Positions 23,960 to 33,323 of a stretch of DNA of 64,000 nt are shown here, in pieces. The position numbers and the translations under genes are program-made. The notes under the pieces are model-generated. The model was not told the origin of the DNA, made no database searches, and saw nothing but the letters and a program-made list of their open reading frames with translations. Origin of the DNA: Chryseobacterium flavum (lineage in GTDB: Bacteria > Bacteroidota > Bacteroidia > Flavobacteriales > Weeksellaceae); contig NZ_QNUE01000001.1 of assembly GCF_003385595.1 (NCBI RefSeq), forward strand, positions 1-64,000, in the 5' to 3' direction. The number at the start of each line of letters is the position of its first letter. Position 1 is the stretch's first letter.

Positions 23960-24955
23960 TTAATAATTGTTTTTTATAATACTCTTATAGGTATCCATAC
24001 GGTCTTTCTCTCGGTACATATTGCACAATAAAAGAAGATTATCCGTATTGTACTTTTCTGCAATCTGCTGTAGTTCTCCTGAGATCGACTGCGGAGTTCC
24101 GATGATCATCCTGTTCAGAATGGTAAAGAATTCCTCCTCATCTTCTGTCCCTGAAATCTTTTGTTCTACAACTTCGGGAGGAAAAACAGCATCCGGACTT
24201 ACCCGTTGGTGTGACTGTAAAAACTGATAAGCCATTCCATAAGCGTTTCGTCTGGCCACTTCTATATGATCGGCTACAGATACGGCTACAGCAACCTGCA
24301 AGGAAGGAATATCAGAATAACCGGTGTTATCAAATCCTTTGAGATATGCTTCCGTATTTTCAGGTCCGTTTTCACTGTTCATAAAAGCAGCAAAAGAATA
24401 TCCTATTCCATGTCTGGCAGCTTCATTTGCAGAAGTCGTTCCTGAGCCCAGCCAAAGGATTTCCGGCAAATATTGCAAATTTTTTGGTTGGGCAATAAGT
24501 CCTTCGTAGATTCCTTTGTCTTCTTTGATAAACCCGATAATTTCTTCCAATTTAGTTTCCATACTGGACAGTACAACCGGCTTATGATTGTTCAGGGCCA
24601 TTACAGCATCTTTTAACCCGCCCGGAGCTTTTCCCAGTCCCAGGATAAAACGTCCGGGATATATACTGCTCAGCAATTTGCTCCATTCTGCTATTTTATA
24701 GGCTGAATAATTTTTCATCATAATTCCTGCCGTCCCTATCTTTATCTGTCTTGTCCTGCCCAGCGCAACAGCTGCCAGAAGCTCAGGGCTTGAGCTTCCA
24801 TATGCTTCCACCCCATGATGCTCAGCATACATCACACTGTGGAATCCGGCTTCTTCAGCGAACATGGCGAGATTAATACTGTTCGTTAATGCAATGGCTG
24901 CAGTACCTCCCATAGAGACAGGAGACTGGTCTAATATCCCTAGTTTTAACTTCAT
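23960..24955 (-). CDS. LLM-class flavin-dependent oxidoreductase
   Basis: 331 residues of the bacterial luciferase-like monooxygenase family (MsnO8-like subgroup). Markers are LGILDQSPVSMGG at the N-terminus, FHSVMYAEHHG, GTAGIMMKNYSAYKIAEW and FILGLGKAPG. It is expected to use FMNH2 supplied by a separate reductase. The substrate is unknown. It is a cytosolic TIM-barrel of typical length, divergent from the MBL hydrolase gene with 135 bp between. Confidence 0.88.
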   Translation of the reverse strand: MKLKLGILDQSPVSMGGTAAIALTNSINLAMFAEEAGFHSVMYAEHHGVEAYGSSSPELLAAVALGRTRQIKIGTAGIMMKNYSAYKIAEWSKLLSSIYPGRFILGLGKAPGGLKDAVMALNNHKPVVLSSMETKLEEIIGFIKEDKGIYEGLIAQPKNLQYLPEILWLGSGTTSANEAARHGIGYSFAAFMNSENGPENTEAYLKGFDNTGYSDIPSLQVAVAVSVADHIEVARRNAYGMAYQFLQSHQRVSPDAVFPPEVVEQKISGTEDEEEFFTILNRMIIGTPQSISGELQQIAEKYNTDNLLLLCNMYREKDRMDTYKSIIKNNY

Positions 24956-25090
24956 GACAAATGCTCAGGAAATGTGAAGATAAGAAAAAAACAATACCTG
25001 AAGGTGAAATTTATCAGGTATCTCAATGAACAATGAATTATAAGTCGTAATTTGTAGAATAAAAATGATTCATACTCAAAAACTGAAAAT

Positions 25091-25870
25091 ATGAAGAGAA
25101 TATTTCATCTCAACTGTGTAAAGATAGTTATACCTATGAATGACAATGTTATAGGACATTGCCTGTTGATCGAAGAAAACAATGGTGACCTGATTCTTAT
25201 TGATACCGGGATTGGTGTTCAGGATATAGAATCCCCCGACAAACGTCTTGGAGAGGAGCTTATAAAAGCTGTAGGTTTTCAGCTTGATATGGAACTTACC
25301 GCTCTTAATCAGATCAGGCAGATTGGCTTGGATCCTGGCCGTGTAAAACACTGTATTCTGAGCCATCTGGATCCTGATCATACCGGAGGCATCGCCGATT
25401 TTCCCCAGGCCAAAGTTCATGTAGCCAAAGAGGAATATCAGAACTTTGAAAGCGGAAATCCCCGCTATTTAAAAGAACACCTTGCCCATCATCCTGAAAT
25501 CCTTGAATATTCATCTTCAGATGAACAGTGGTTTGGACTGGAAGCAAGAAGGATTCATACCCAACTGGAAACTGAAATATTGCTTATCCCTTTATTTGGC
25601 CATACCTTCGGGCATTGCGGGATTGCTTTTCAAAGGAATGAAAAATGGATATTCTATACAGGTGATGCTTATTACCTGAGGCTTGAACTGGAAGATGAAC
25701 AACATCCTGTGAATCAGCTTGCCGCTGCAAGAGCAGATGACAATACGAAACGTCTTGAATCCATAAGAAAAATTAAAACATTAATGAAAGACCATCCGGA
25801 AATAGAAATTTTCGGATATCATGATGCAAAAGAATTTTCAAAATTTATTACAGAAAATCAATCTGTATAA
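25091..25870 (+). CDS. MBL-fold metallo-hydrolase
   Basis: 259 residues of the metallo-beta-lactamase fold: LIEENNGDLILIDTGIG, then SHLDPDHTGG as the metal site, GHTFGHCGI, and YTGDAYYL. The metal motif reads HxDxDH rather than the classical HxHxDH, a variant known in part of the superfamily that includes lactonase-like enzymes. The substrate cannot be told. It has no signal peptide. A strong bidirectional hairpin at 25890 separates it from the convergent putP. Confidence 0.85.
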   Translation: MKRIFHLNCVKIVIPMNDNVIGHCLLIEENNGDLILIDTGIGVQDIESPDKRLGEELIKAVGFQLDMELTALNQIRQIGLDPGRVKHCILSHLDPDHTGGIADFPQAKVHVAKEEYQNFESGNPRYLKEHLAHHPEILEYSSSDEQWFGLEARRIHTQLETEILLIPLFGHTFGHCGIAFQRNEKWIFYTGDAYYLRLELEDEQHPVNQLAAARADDNTKRLESIRKIKTLMKDHPEIEIFGYHDAKEFSKFITENQSV

Positions 25871-25889
25871 CGGATAAGATCTTGGAAAA

Positions 25890-25925
25890 TACAATAACCC
25901 TTGCAGACTGCAAGGGTTTATTGTA
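25890..25925. terminator. Bidirectional terminator
   Basis: TACAATAA-CCCTTGCA and TGCAAGGG-TTTATTGTA form a long stem around GAC, with one bulge. It is placed between the convergent MBL and putP genes. Confidence 0.8.
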
Positions 25926-25945
25926 TAGTAAATGATCTGATTCTG

Positions 25946-27442
25946 CTATTCCTGCATGATTTTATTCACCTCGTCAAATTCATGTTCTATTACCTCATCA
26001 GGCCGATAAGTCAGCAATGAAACAATGATATTCGTTAATAAGGAAAGAATGAACCCCGGAATCATTTCATACCAGTCTTTGAAAGGATGGTCAGTATATA
26101 CCCATGCAAGTACTGTAATCCCTCCGATAAGCATTCCGGCAAAACCTCCCTGCCAGGTTGTTTTTTTCCATAAAAGGGAAAGAAGAATCAACGGTCCGAA
26201 AGCAGAACCAAAGCCGGCCCAGGCATTCCCAACAAGGTTAAGAATACTGTCCTTAGGATTTAATGATAAAAGAACTGCTATAACAGCTACCAATAAAACA
26301 GAAAGTCTGCTTGCTACCAACAATTGTTTTGAAGTAGCCTTCCTGTTAAGAAAAGCCTTATAAATATCTTCCGTTAATGAGCTGGAAGTTACCAGTAACT
26401 GCGAGGAAATGGTACTCATTACGGCCGCTAAAATCGCTGTAAGCAAAAATCCTGCAATAAAAGGATGAAAAAGGATTCGGGAGAAATAAATAAATATGGT
26501 CTCTGCTTCAGTTTTTGAACCATCAAACTTCATCATGGTTTCCAGATCAAATTTCTGAAGATAAGCAATTCCTACCAAACCTATCGCTAAAGCTCCTGCC
26601 ACAGTAAAAATCATCCATGTAATTCCGATCCGTCTGGCCTTTATAAGATCTTTAGGTTTATCTATTGCCATAAAACGTACCAGGATGTGCGGTTGTCCGC
26701 AATATCCCAACCCCCATGCTAACAGGGAAACAATACTTACAGTAGTAGTTCCTCTGAATAGATCAAGGTATTTGGGATCTTTAGCTTCTATCAGCGTAAA
26801 GGTCTCCTGAAAGCTTCCTATTTGTGAAATTGCAACAATGGGTACAATCACCAGTGCCAGTACCATAATAGTCCCCTGTACAAAATCCGTAAGGCTAACC
26901 GCCAGAAAGCCGCCCAGAAATGTATACAATACCACAACCACACTGGTCAGCAGTAAACCCGCCGTATAATCCATCCCGAATGCTGATTCAAACAGTTTTC
27001 CTCCCGATACCATTCCGGCTGAAGTGTATAATGTAAAAAATACCAGAATAAAAATAGAGGATGTAATCTTCAGAAGATGGTTTTTATTTTTAAACCGGTT
27101 TTCAAAAAAGACAGGCAGTGTAATTGCATTTTGAGCCACTTCCGTGTATATCCTGAGTCTCGGGGCCACAATAATATAATTGAGATAGGCTCCTATTGTC
27201 AGGCCAATTGCGATCCAGGAGCTTGAAATTCCGGACAAATACATAGCCCCGGGAACTCCCATCAGCAGCCATCCGCTCATATCGGCCGCACCTGCAGACA
27301 AGGCTGTGACAGCTGCCCCCATTTTTCGGCCGCCTATTAAAAATTCTTCTGAATTACTGGTTGATTTTCTATAAGAATATATGCCTATACCGATCATTAA
27401 CAAAAGATACAACCCCACAGAAATCGCTTCATATACTTGCAT
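25946..27442 (-). CDS. putP: Sodium/proline symporter
   Basis: 498 residues, about 13 transmembrane helices, of the SSS (solute:sodium symporter) family. The N-terminal EEFLIGGRKMG and GAADMSGWLLMGVPGAMY are hallmarks of PutP, as is LAWGLGYCGQPHILVRFMAI. It imports proline with sodium for nutrition or osmotic adjustment. The C-terminus is short and acidic (VIEHEFDEVNKIMQE). It stands alone, with no proline dehydrogenase next to it, and is divergent from the cupin-like gene. Confidence 0.9.
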   Translation of the reverse strand: MQVYEAISVGLYLLLMIGIGIYSYRKSTSNSEEFLIGGRKMGAAVTALSAGAADMSGWLLMGVPGAMYLSGISSSWIAIGLTIGAYLNYIIVAPRLRIYTEVAQNAITLPVFFENRFKNKNHLLKITSSIFILVFFTLYTSAGMVSGGKLFESAFGMDYTAGLLLTSVVVVLYTFLGGFLAVSLTDFVQGTIMVLALVIVPIVAISQIGSFQETFTLIEAKDPKYLDLFRGTTTVSIVSLLAWGLGYCGQPHILVRFMAIDKPKDLIKARRIGITWMIFTVAGALAIGLVGIAYLQKFDLETMMKFDGSKTEAETIFIYFSRILFHPFIAGFLLTAILAAVMSTISSQLLVTSSSLTEDIYKAFLNRKATSKQLLVASRLSVLLVAVIAVLLSLNPKDSILNLVGNAWAGFGSAFGPLILLSLLWKKTTWQGGFAGMLIGGITVLAWVYTDHPFKDWYEMIPGFILSLLTNIIVSLLTYRPDEVIEHEFDEVNKIMQE

Positions 27443-27632
27443 ATCATTTTTTTTAAAAAGCCGAATATAACTATTTTCTAAAAAATATTGAGGTCATATA
27501 TGCATGTTGATTTATTTTTTCTGAAAACAAAGGCTAATTTTTTCACATTTATTTATATTAATTCCAAATAAATCATTTTATTTACGCTTATAATCATAAA
27601 TAATTAATACATTCGCTCTATAATTGAAACAA

Positions 27633-28514
27633 ATGGGATTACTCCTTAAACCAATTGATATTGTAGATGACATTTCGCAGGAAGATTTCCGGGAAAAATA
27701 TCTAAAGCCATGCAAGCCAGTGGTAATCAAAAATATGGCAAAAAAATGGCCTGCCTATCAGAAATGGACAATGGAGTACATGAAAGAAATAGTAGGTGAT
27801 GTTACGGTTCCGTTGTATGACAGTTCAAAAGCTGATCCTGCAGCTCCCATTAATACCCCAACCACCCGAATGCCTTTTGGAGAGTATGTTGACCTGATCC
27901 AAAAAGAACCCACAGACCTGAGGATATTTTTCTTTGATCCCATTAAATTTGCGCCAAAGTTACTGGAAGACTATGTACCACCCAAAAATCTGATGGGAGG
28001 ATTCTTAGACAAATATCCCAGTATGTTTTTCGGAGGAAAAGGATCTGTGACTTTTTTACATTATGATATTGATATGCCCCACATTTTCCATACCCACTTT
28101 AACGGGAGAAAGCATATCCTTCTTTTCGAGTATAAATGGAAGTCACGTCTCTATAAGCTACCATATGCCACGTATGCACTGGAAGATTATGATATTGAAA
28201 ATCCTGATTTTAAAAAGTTTCCGGCTTTGGAAGGAATTGAAGGAATAGAGTGCTATCTTGAACATGGAGATACCTTGTTCATGCCTACGGGCTGGTGGCA
28301 CTGGATGAAATACCTGGATGGCTCTTTTTCCATTTCATTACGCGCATGGGACAAAAGCTGGGCTGTAAAGGCTCATTCCCTGTGGAATCTAACTGTTCAG
28401 CGTAATTTTGATAACTTTATGAAATCCCGTTACAAGAAAAAATATATGGACTGGAAAGAAAGCAAAGCCATTAAAAAAGCGGATGCAGCTCTCAGAAGAG
28501 GACTTCCAAAATAA
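27633..28514 (+). CDS. JmjC/cupin-like 2-oxoglutarate oxygenase-type protein
   Basis: 293 residues from ATG 27633; an upstream TTG three codons earlier is less likely. The double-stranded beta-helix is clear. CKPVVIKNMAKKWPA at the N-terminus is typical of cupin_8/JmjC proteins, VTFLHYDIDMPHIFHTHFNGRKH carries the Fe-binding HxD, and LFMPTGWWHWM the distal His. The family includes protein and small-molecule hydroxylases using 2-oxoglutarate and Fe(II). The substrate is unknown. A terminator follows directly. Confidence 0.85.
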   Translation: MGLLLKPIDIVDDISQEDFREKYLKPCKPVVIKNMAKKWPAYQKWTMEYMKEIVGDVTVPLYDSSKADPAAPINTPTTRMPFGEYVDLIQKEPTDLRIFFFDPIKFAPKLLEDYVPPKNLMGGFLDKYPSMFFGGKGSVTFLHYDIDMPHIFHTHFNGRKHILLFEYKWKSRLYKLPYATYALEDYDIENPDFKKFPALEGIEGIECYLEHGDTLFMPTGWWHWMKYLDGSFSISLRAWDKSWAVKAHSLWNLTVQRNFDNFMKSRYKKKYMDWKESKAIKKADAALRRGLPK

Positions 28515-28526
28515 AAAAATGATTAC

Positions 28527-28559
28527 AACAGATTGATTTCCTTTTCAATCTGTTTTTTT
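28527..28559 (+). terminator. Terminator after the cupin-like gene
   Basis: AACAGATTGA - loop - TCAATCTGTT is a perfect 10-bp stem followed by TTTTT. Confidence 0.85.
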
Positions 28560-28648
28560 ATCCTATGATAACAGAATATAATTTTAATCTTCTTCACATT
28601 CTCAATTAAAATTTTATTTAAATTGCAATTACAAACCATCCTTCCCGT

Positions 28649-29074
28649 ATGTTTGAAAAACTAATTGATAGCTTTGAAAAACTCTGCCTTCAGATTATTA
28701 TCGAAATTCTTCTGGTTCCGGTAACGATCTTCAGGCTGTTTCAGAAGCCCAGCCGCTGTTATGAGTTTTCGGTAGAAGAAATGGAAAAAGAAGAAACAGA
28801 GCGTTTCCGTGATTATCTTTCTCCTATCAAACTCTCGGTATACACCTCTGTCATCATCTCAGTCCTTTTAATGGATTACAGCGGTGAACAAAACTTTATT
28901 TCCAGGGTTAAAGGACTAAGTATGGTAGAAAAGGCTTTGTTTATATTCCTGTTCAATAATTTTACAGCAGTATTGTTCAGTGTGATCCTGCTATGGTATA
29001 AAAAAGAAAAGGTGAATACAATCACCTTCCGCACTTTACTGTTTTCCTTTATCTATATTCATGATGCCGTTTAA
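28649..29074 (+). CDS. Small membrane protein of unknown function
   Basis: 141 residues. Two hydrophobic stretches are clear (residues about 16-30 near IIIEILLVPVTIF, and a pair around VYTSVIISVLLM and ALFIFLFNNFTAVLFSVILLWY), so it is an inner-membrane protein. The C-terminus ends abruptly in FSFIYIHDAV within what looks like another hydrophobic segment, so it could be a shortened member of a longer family. No family is recognised and no continuation is seen downstream. Confidence 0.6.
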   Translation: MFEKLIDSFEKLCLQIIIEILLVPVTIFRLFQKPSRCYEFSVEEMEKEETERFRDYLSPIKLSVYTSVIISVLLMDYSGEQNFISRVKGLSMVEKALFIFLFNNFTAVLFSVILLWYKKEKVNTITFRTLLFSFIYIHDAV

Positions 29075-29377
29075 TTTGAAATTAATAAATTCTTATGTGT
29101 AAATTGCAAATATAGTTATACAAACAAAGAATCAGACTGTAATTCCGGTTATAATTGTCGCTCCCGGATTTTTATATACAGATAGCCTTCAGATCAGGTT
29201 AATTTCTTAATATCAGTATTTTTTCCTCTATTGTCACGTATTGTTCACTAAGTCTGTCAGACAAAGCAGAAAACTGTATATCAAACTGGTACAGGATAAG
29301 GTATTTGGAGGAAAACCACACCTTTTTTTCATATAATTTTATCAGACTTTAACTAAATTTACCCATCAATTTACAAG
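29075..29377. other. Intergenic region ahead of the Crp/Fnr gene
   Basis: About 300 bp with no open frame, hairpin or consensus promoter that I can defend. Confidence 0.5.
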
Positions 29378-29911
29378 ATGCATATACCCGATATCAAATC
29401 CTTTCTCAACACTGAAGTTCAGCTGTTTCAGGAAGTAACATACCCGGCAAAAACAATTCTTCTTAATGAGGGACAGATTTCAGCTAAAATGTTTTTCGTG
29501 GAGAACGGAGCGCTCAGGGAATATTTTTATCAGGATGGACGTGAACTTACGCTGGAATTTGTAACGGAAAATCAGGCTGTAGCCTCTTTCGACAGTTTTC
29601 TGAATGCTTCTCCCAGTGAATTTCTGATAGAAACACTGGAACCTTCTACCGTTTATGAACTGACTGCTGATTCTTTCCGGAAGTTGTTGGAAAATCAGGA
29701 ATTCCAGCAGGAATTTAACACTTTATTCTATAAGAGGTTCAGTGAGATCAGTAAAAGGCTGATGTCTTTTATTAAATATTCCCCGCAGGAACGGTATGAA
29801 CAGCTTCTGAAAAACCGTCCGGAACTTCTTCTCCGCTTTCCCCAACACTATATTGCTAGCTATCTGGGAATTACCAGTGTTTCGCTGAGCAGGATCAGAA
29901 ACCGGAAATAA
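29378..29911 (+). CDS. Crp/Fnr-family transcriptional regulator (short flavobacterial type)
   Basis: 177 residues. A cyclic-nucleotide-binding-like beta barrel (ILLNEGQISAKMFFVENGALREY, LEFVTENQAVASF) precedes a compact helix-turn-helix (HYIASYLGITSVSLSRIRNRK). No Cys cluster for an Fe-S cluster is present, so it is not an FNR-type oxygen sensor. The family in Bacteroidetes is short and its effectors are mostly unknown. It may regulate the NTF2-like gene downstream, which has its own -7 box. Confidence 0.85.
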   Translation: MHIPDIKSFLNTEVQLFQEVTYPAKTILLNEGQISAKMFFVENGALREYFYQDGRELTLEFVTENQAVASFDSFLNASPSEFLIETLEPSTVYELTADSFRKLLENQEFQQEFNTLFYKRFSEISKRLMSFIKYSPQERYEQLLKNRPELLLRFPQHYIASYLGITSVSLSRIRNRK

Positions 29912-29987
29912 TATCCCCAAGCTTAATCATTTACATGGCCCTATCATTTCTTTACAATTGTTATCGTCCGGCCAGCAATACCTAATG

Positions 29988-29995
29988 TAATTTTG
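29988..29995 (+). promoter_or_regulatory. -7 box of the 30013 gene
   Basis: TAATTTTG (TAnnTTTG) lies 17 bp before the ATG. No matching -33 box was seen. Confidence 0.4.
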
Positions 29996-30012
29996 TTTCA
30001 TATTAAAAAACT

Positions 30013-30396
30013 ATGAAACAATTTATCCGGCAAGTCTTCACCGACATTTTAGAAAATCCTGTATTTGATCACAAGCTGATTGAACATTACTTTTCAAAAG
30101 ACTATGTCCAGTCTGTAGATCGCACACAGTTAAATTACGAAGAGTTTATTCTTCATATTAAAAAACTGAAAGAAAAAGTGATTGTTCAGAAAATTGATAT
30201 CATCAACTATGCTGAAAGAGAGAGCACTATTTTCACCAATCATATGGCCAGATCGGCCTTAAAAGATGGAAGTACTGTTGTTCATAAAGTAATGGCAGAG
30301 TTTACCATTCAGGAGAATAAGATTATAAAGTGTGATGAACTGACCTTATTGGTGGAAGGAAAGCCTGCCGAAAAAGATCTGGGATCTGAAATCTGA
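30013..30396 (+). CDS. NTF2-like/SnoaL-family protein
   Basis: 127 residues. An N-terminal helical segment (FTDILENPVFDHKLIEHYFSKDYVQSVD) followed by strands (VHKVMAEFTIQENKIIKCDELTLL) fits the SnoaL-like cone fold. It is distinct from the NTF2-like gene at 22330. There is no signal peptide and the ligand is unknown. It is 100 bp downstream of a Crp/Fnr regulator on the same strand. Confidence 0.72.
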   Translation: MKQFIRQVFTDILENPVFDHKLIEHYFSKDYVQSVDRTQLNYEEFILHIKKLKEKVIVQKIDIINYAERESTIFTNHMARSALKDGSTVVHKVMAEFTIQENKIIKCDELTLLVEGKPAEKDLGSEI

Positions 30397-30477
30397 AATC
30401 ATACTGCTAAAATATTATATTAACAAATCTTAAAACAACGTTAATTTTTATTTCAAACCTTTCCCCAAACAGACGTT

Positions 30478-30485
30478 TAATTTTG
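30478..30485 (+). promoter_or_regulatory. -7 box of the TonB receptor/phytase operon
   Basis: TAATTTTG (TAnnTTTG) lies 24 bp before the GTG start at 30510. No good -33 box was found. Confidence 0.4.
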
Positions 30486-30509
30486 TTCATGATTTAAATC
30501 TACTTTAAA

Positions 30510-33320
30510 GTGAAAAAAATTTTTACATCTGTTTTGTTTTGTGCCGCTGTATTTTTTTATGCCCAGACAGGTTCTCTTTCAGGAAATATCAATGACAATT
30601 CAAAAATAGCTTTACCGGGAGCCAGAATATCCCTGATCCCGGGAAATATTTATACGACTTCGGATGAGCATGGAAATTTTGTATTCCTGAATGTTCCGCC
30701 GGGAAATTATACCATGAAAATTGAATACCTGGGATATGGAACCCATGAATACCAGGTAACGGTTGATCCTGAAAAAAATACCCGGCAAAATATTGTTTTT
30801 GATAAAAAAGAGACCTCTATTGCTGAAATTATAGTTTCCGGATCAACTCTGAAAAACCAGGCCAGAGCTTTAAATAAGCAGAAGAATAATGCAAATATTA
30901 CCAATGTGATCTCGTCTGATCAGATCGGACGTTTCCCTGATGCCAATATCGGGGATGCTCTGAAACGGGTTCCCGGAATTACCATACAAAACGATCAGGG
31001 AGAGGCTAGAAACCTTATTATCAGAGGACTTGCCCCGAACCTGAATTCGGTAACACTGAATGGAGACCGGATTCCTTCTGCTGAAGGAGACAACCGGAAT
31101 GTACAGATGGATCTCATTCCTTCTGATATGATCTCTACCATAGAGGTTAACAAAACACTAACTCCTGACATGGATGCAGATGCTATTGGTGGTTCTGTAA
31201 ATCTTATTACCAGGGCCTCTCCCAACGGTCAAAGGATTTCAGCTACATTAGCCGGAGGATATAGCCCGATCCGCGAAAAAGGAAACTATACAGCAGGATT
31301 AGTCTATGGAAACCGGTTCCTGAATAAAAAACTCGGAGCTGTATTCAGTTTTTCCTATAACAACAATAATTTTGGTTCTGATAACATCGAACCGGTGTGG
31401 AGCCTTGCTGACGATATTGCCCAAACCGCATATATAAGTAAAATGGGAGTACGTTACTATAACGAGCACCGCATCAGGCATAGTTTTGATCTTAATATGG
31501 ATTATGAATTCAATTCGCGGAATAAGATCTATGCTTCAGCCATGTATAATTTCAGAAACGATAAAGAAAACCGGTTTGCCCTGGGATATAAAATAAAACC
31601 GGTTTACAATGACGACGAAACAGAAATCACCGGATGGAAAGGAAGTATTACCAGACAAAATAAAGGTGGTGATGTTGCCAATGACAATACCAGACTGGAA
31701 AAGCAGAAAGTACAGAACTATGCTTTAAGAGGAGAACATCTGCTGGGATCAAAGGTTGATCTGGACTGGTCGATGAACTATGCCACTGCAAGTGAGGACA
31801 AACCCCACCAGCGTTATATTGAATTTGAAAACAGCAAGATGACCTTTTCCCAGAACCTTAATGATCCCCGAAAACCTATCATCACACCTCTTGCTGCTGA
31901 TCATCTGGGAAGCTATACGCTAAGTGACCTTTCTGATGCCAATAGTTTTACACAGGAAAAGGAATTTGGAGCAAAAGTTAACATCCGATTCCCTTTTACT
32001 ATTATTGATGGTCAGAAAGGAAGACTTCGTACCGGTTTACGAATGCGTTTAAAGGAAAAAGAAAGAAATAATGATTACTATGCTTTTGAGCCTCTTAGCA
32101 ATATCGGAAGCCTTCTTTCTATTCCTACCATACACTTTGACGGGCATCATTTTCAACCGGGAAATTATGTTCCGGGAACGTTTGCTGATCCATCCTATCT
32201 TGGAGGACTGGATCTGTACAATTCCAGCCTTTTCAAAGGAGAGCTTAAACCGGAAGAATTTCTCTCCGCCAACTATATGGCAAAGGAGCAGATCTATGCA
32301 GGATACATCCGATGGGACCAGGATTTCAATGATAAACTGTCCATGATTGTAGGAGCCCGTATTGAAACTACAAAAATCGATTATACCGGAAATTATGTAA
32401 TGGACGAAGAAGATCTGATAGGAAAGATCAACAATACCAATACGTATACGAATGTACTTCCCAATATTTCATTCAAATATGTACCCGTTCAGGACCTTGT
32501 GCTAAGAGCTGCCTTTACTACAGCACTAGCGCGTCCTAATTATTATTCATTGGTTCCTTATCTTAGTGTGATTTCGGGAGATGAAATTATTGCTGCAGGA
32601 AATCCCGGCCTGAAAGCAACCTATGCCTATAATTTCGACCTTATGGCCGAAAAGTATTTTAAATCTGTAGGAATCCTTTCAGGAGGTGTTTTTTATAAGA
32701 ATCTCAATGACTTTATTTACACGTATTCACGCAGAAATTATATGGCAAATGACTTTGCTGCTGATTTTCCGGGACAGACCAATCCTGTTCCTGCCGGTGA
32801 AAGCAACTGGAATTTTACCCAGCAGCGTAATGGTGATAACGTAGATATTTACGGATTCGAGGTTGCCCTGCAGAGACAGCTTGATTTTATTCCGGGAGCA
32901 TTCTGGAAGGGACTGGGAGTGTATGTTAATTATACTTATACCCACTCAAAAGCAAAAGGAATTACCAATGAAGATGGTATTGAAAGAACAGACGTAGGTC
33001 TTCCGGGAGCAGCACCTCATATGTTCAACGGGTCTCTTTCCTGGGAGAACAAGAGATTTTCAGCCAGAATATCTATGAATTATGCCTCTCATTATATTGA
33101 TGAATTAGGAGGTAAAGCTTTTGAAGATCGTTATTATGACAAACAGATCTTCCTTGATGCCAACGCTTCCTATAAAATTACAAGCCAGCTGAGAATTTTT
33201 GCAGAAGCCAACAATCTGACCAATCAACCGTTACGATATTATCAGGGAATACAGAGCAGAACAGCACAGGCAGAGTATTACAGACCACGATTTACTTTAG
33301 GGGTAAAATTTGATTTCTAG
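30510..33320 (+). CDS. TonB-dependent receptor, partner of phytase
   Basis: 936 residues starting with GTG. The signal peptide (SVLFCAAVFFYAQ) is followed by a carboxypeptidase-regulatory-like beta-sandwich (about 22-95, GSLSGNINDNSKIALPGARI), the plug domain (about 115-230, RFPDANIGDALKRVPGITI and LTPDMDADAIGGSVNLITR), then a 22-strand barrel ending in Phe (GVKFDF). The plug resembles the TIGR01782 type of TonB-dependent receptor. The phytase gene starts 3 bp after its stop codon, so the pair is co-transcribed. The receptor probably imports phytate or a breakdown product; that is inferred from the pairing. Confidence 0.92.
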   Translation: MKKIFTSVLFCAAVFFYAQTGSLSGNINDNSKIALPGARISLIPGNIYTTSDEHGNFVFLNVPPGNYTMKIEYLGYGTHEYQVTVDPEKNTRQNIVFDKKETSIAEIIVSGSTLKNQARALNKQKNNANITNVISSDQIGRFPDANIGDALKRVPGITIQNDQGEARNLIIRGLAPNLNSVTLNGDRIPSAEGDNRNVQMDLIPSDMISTIEVNKTLTPDMDADAIGGSVNLITRASPNGQRISATLAGGYSPIREKGNYTAGLVYGNRFLNKKLGAVFSFSYNNNNFGSDNIEPVWSLADDIAQTAYISKMGVRYYNEHRIRHSFDLNMDYEFNSRNKIYASAMYNFRNDKENRFALGYKIKPVYNDDETEITGWKGSITRQNKGGDVANDNTRLEKQKVQNYALRGEHLLGSKVDLDWSMNYATASEDKPHQRYIEFENSKMTFSQNLNDPRKPIITPLAADHLGSYTLSDLSDANSFTQEKEFGAKVNIRFPFTIIDGQKGRLRTGLRMRLKEKERNNDYYAFEPLSNIGSLLSIPTIHFDGHHFQPGNYVPGTFADPSYLGGLDLYNSSLFKGELKPEEFLSANYMAKEQIYAGYIRWDQDFNDKLSMIVGARIETTKIDYTGNYVMDEEDLIGKINNTNTYTNVLPNISFKYVPVQDLVLRAAFTTALARPNYYSLVPYLSVISGDEIIAAGNPGLKATYAYNFDLMAEKYFKSVGILSGGVFYKNLNDFIYTYSRRNYMANDFAADFPGQTNPVPAGESNWNFTQQRNGDNVDIYGFEVALQRQLDFIPGAFWKGLGVYVNYTYTHSKAKGITNEDGIERTDVGLPGAAPHMFNGSLSWENKRFSARISMNYASHYIDELGGKAFEDRYYDKQIFLDANASYKITSQLRIFAEANNLTNQPLRYYQGIQSRTAQAEYYRPRFTLGVKFDF

Positions 33321-33323
33321 ATC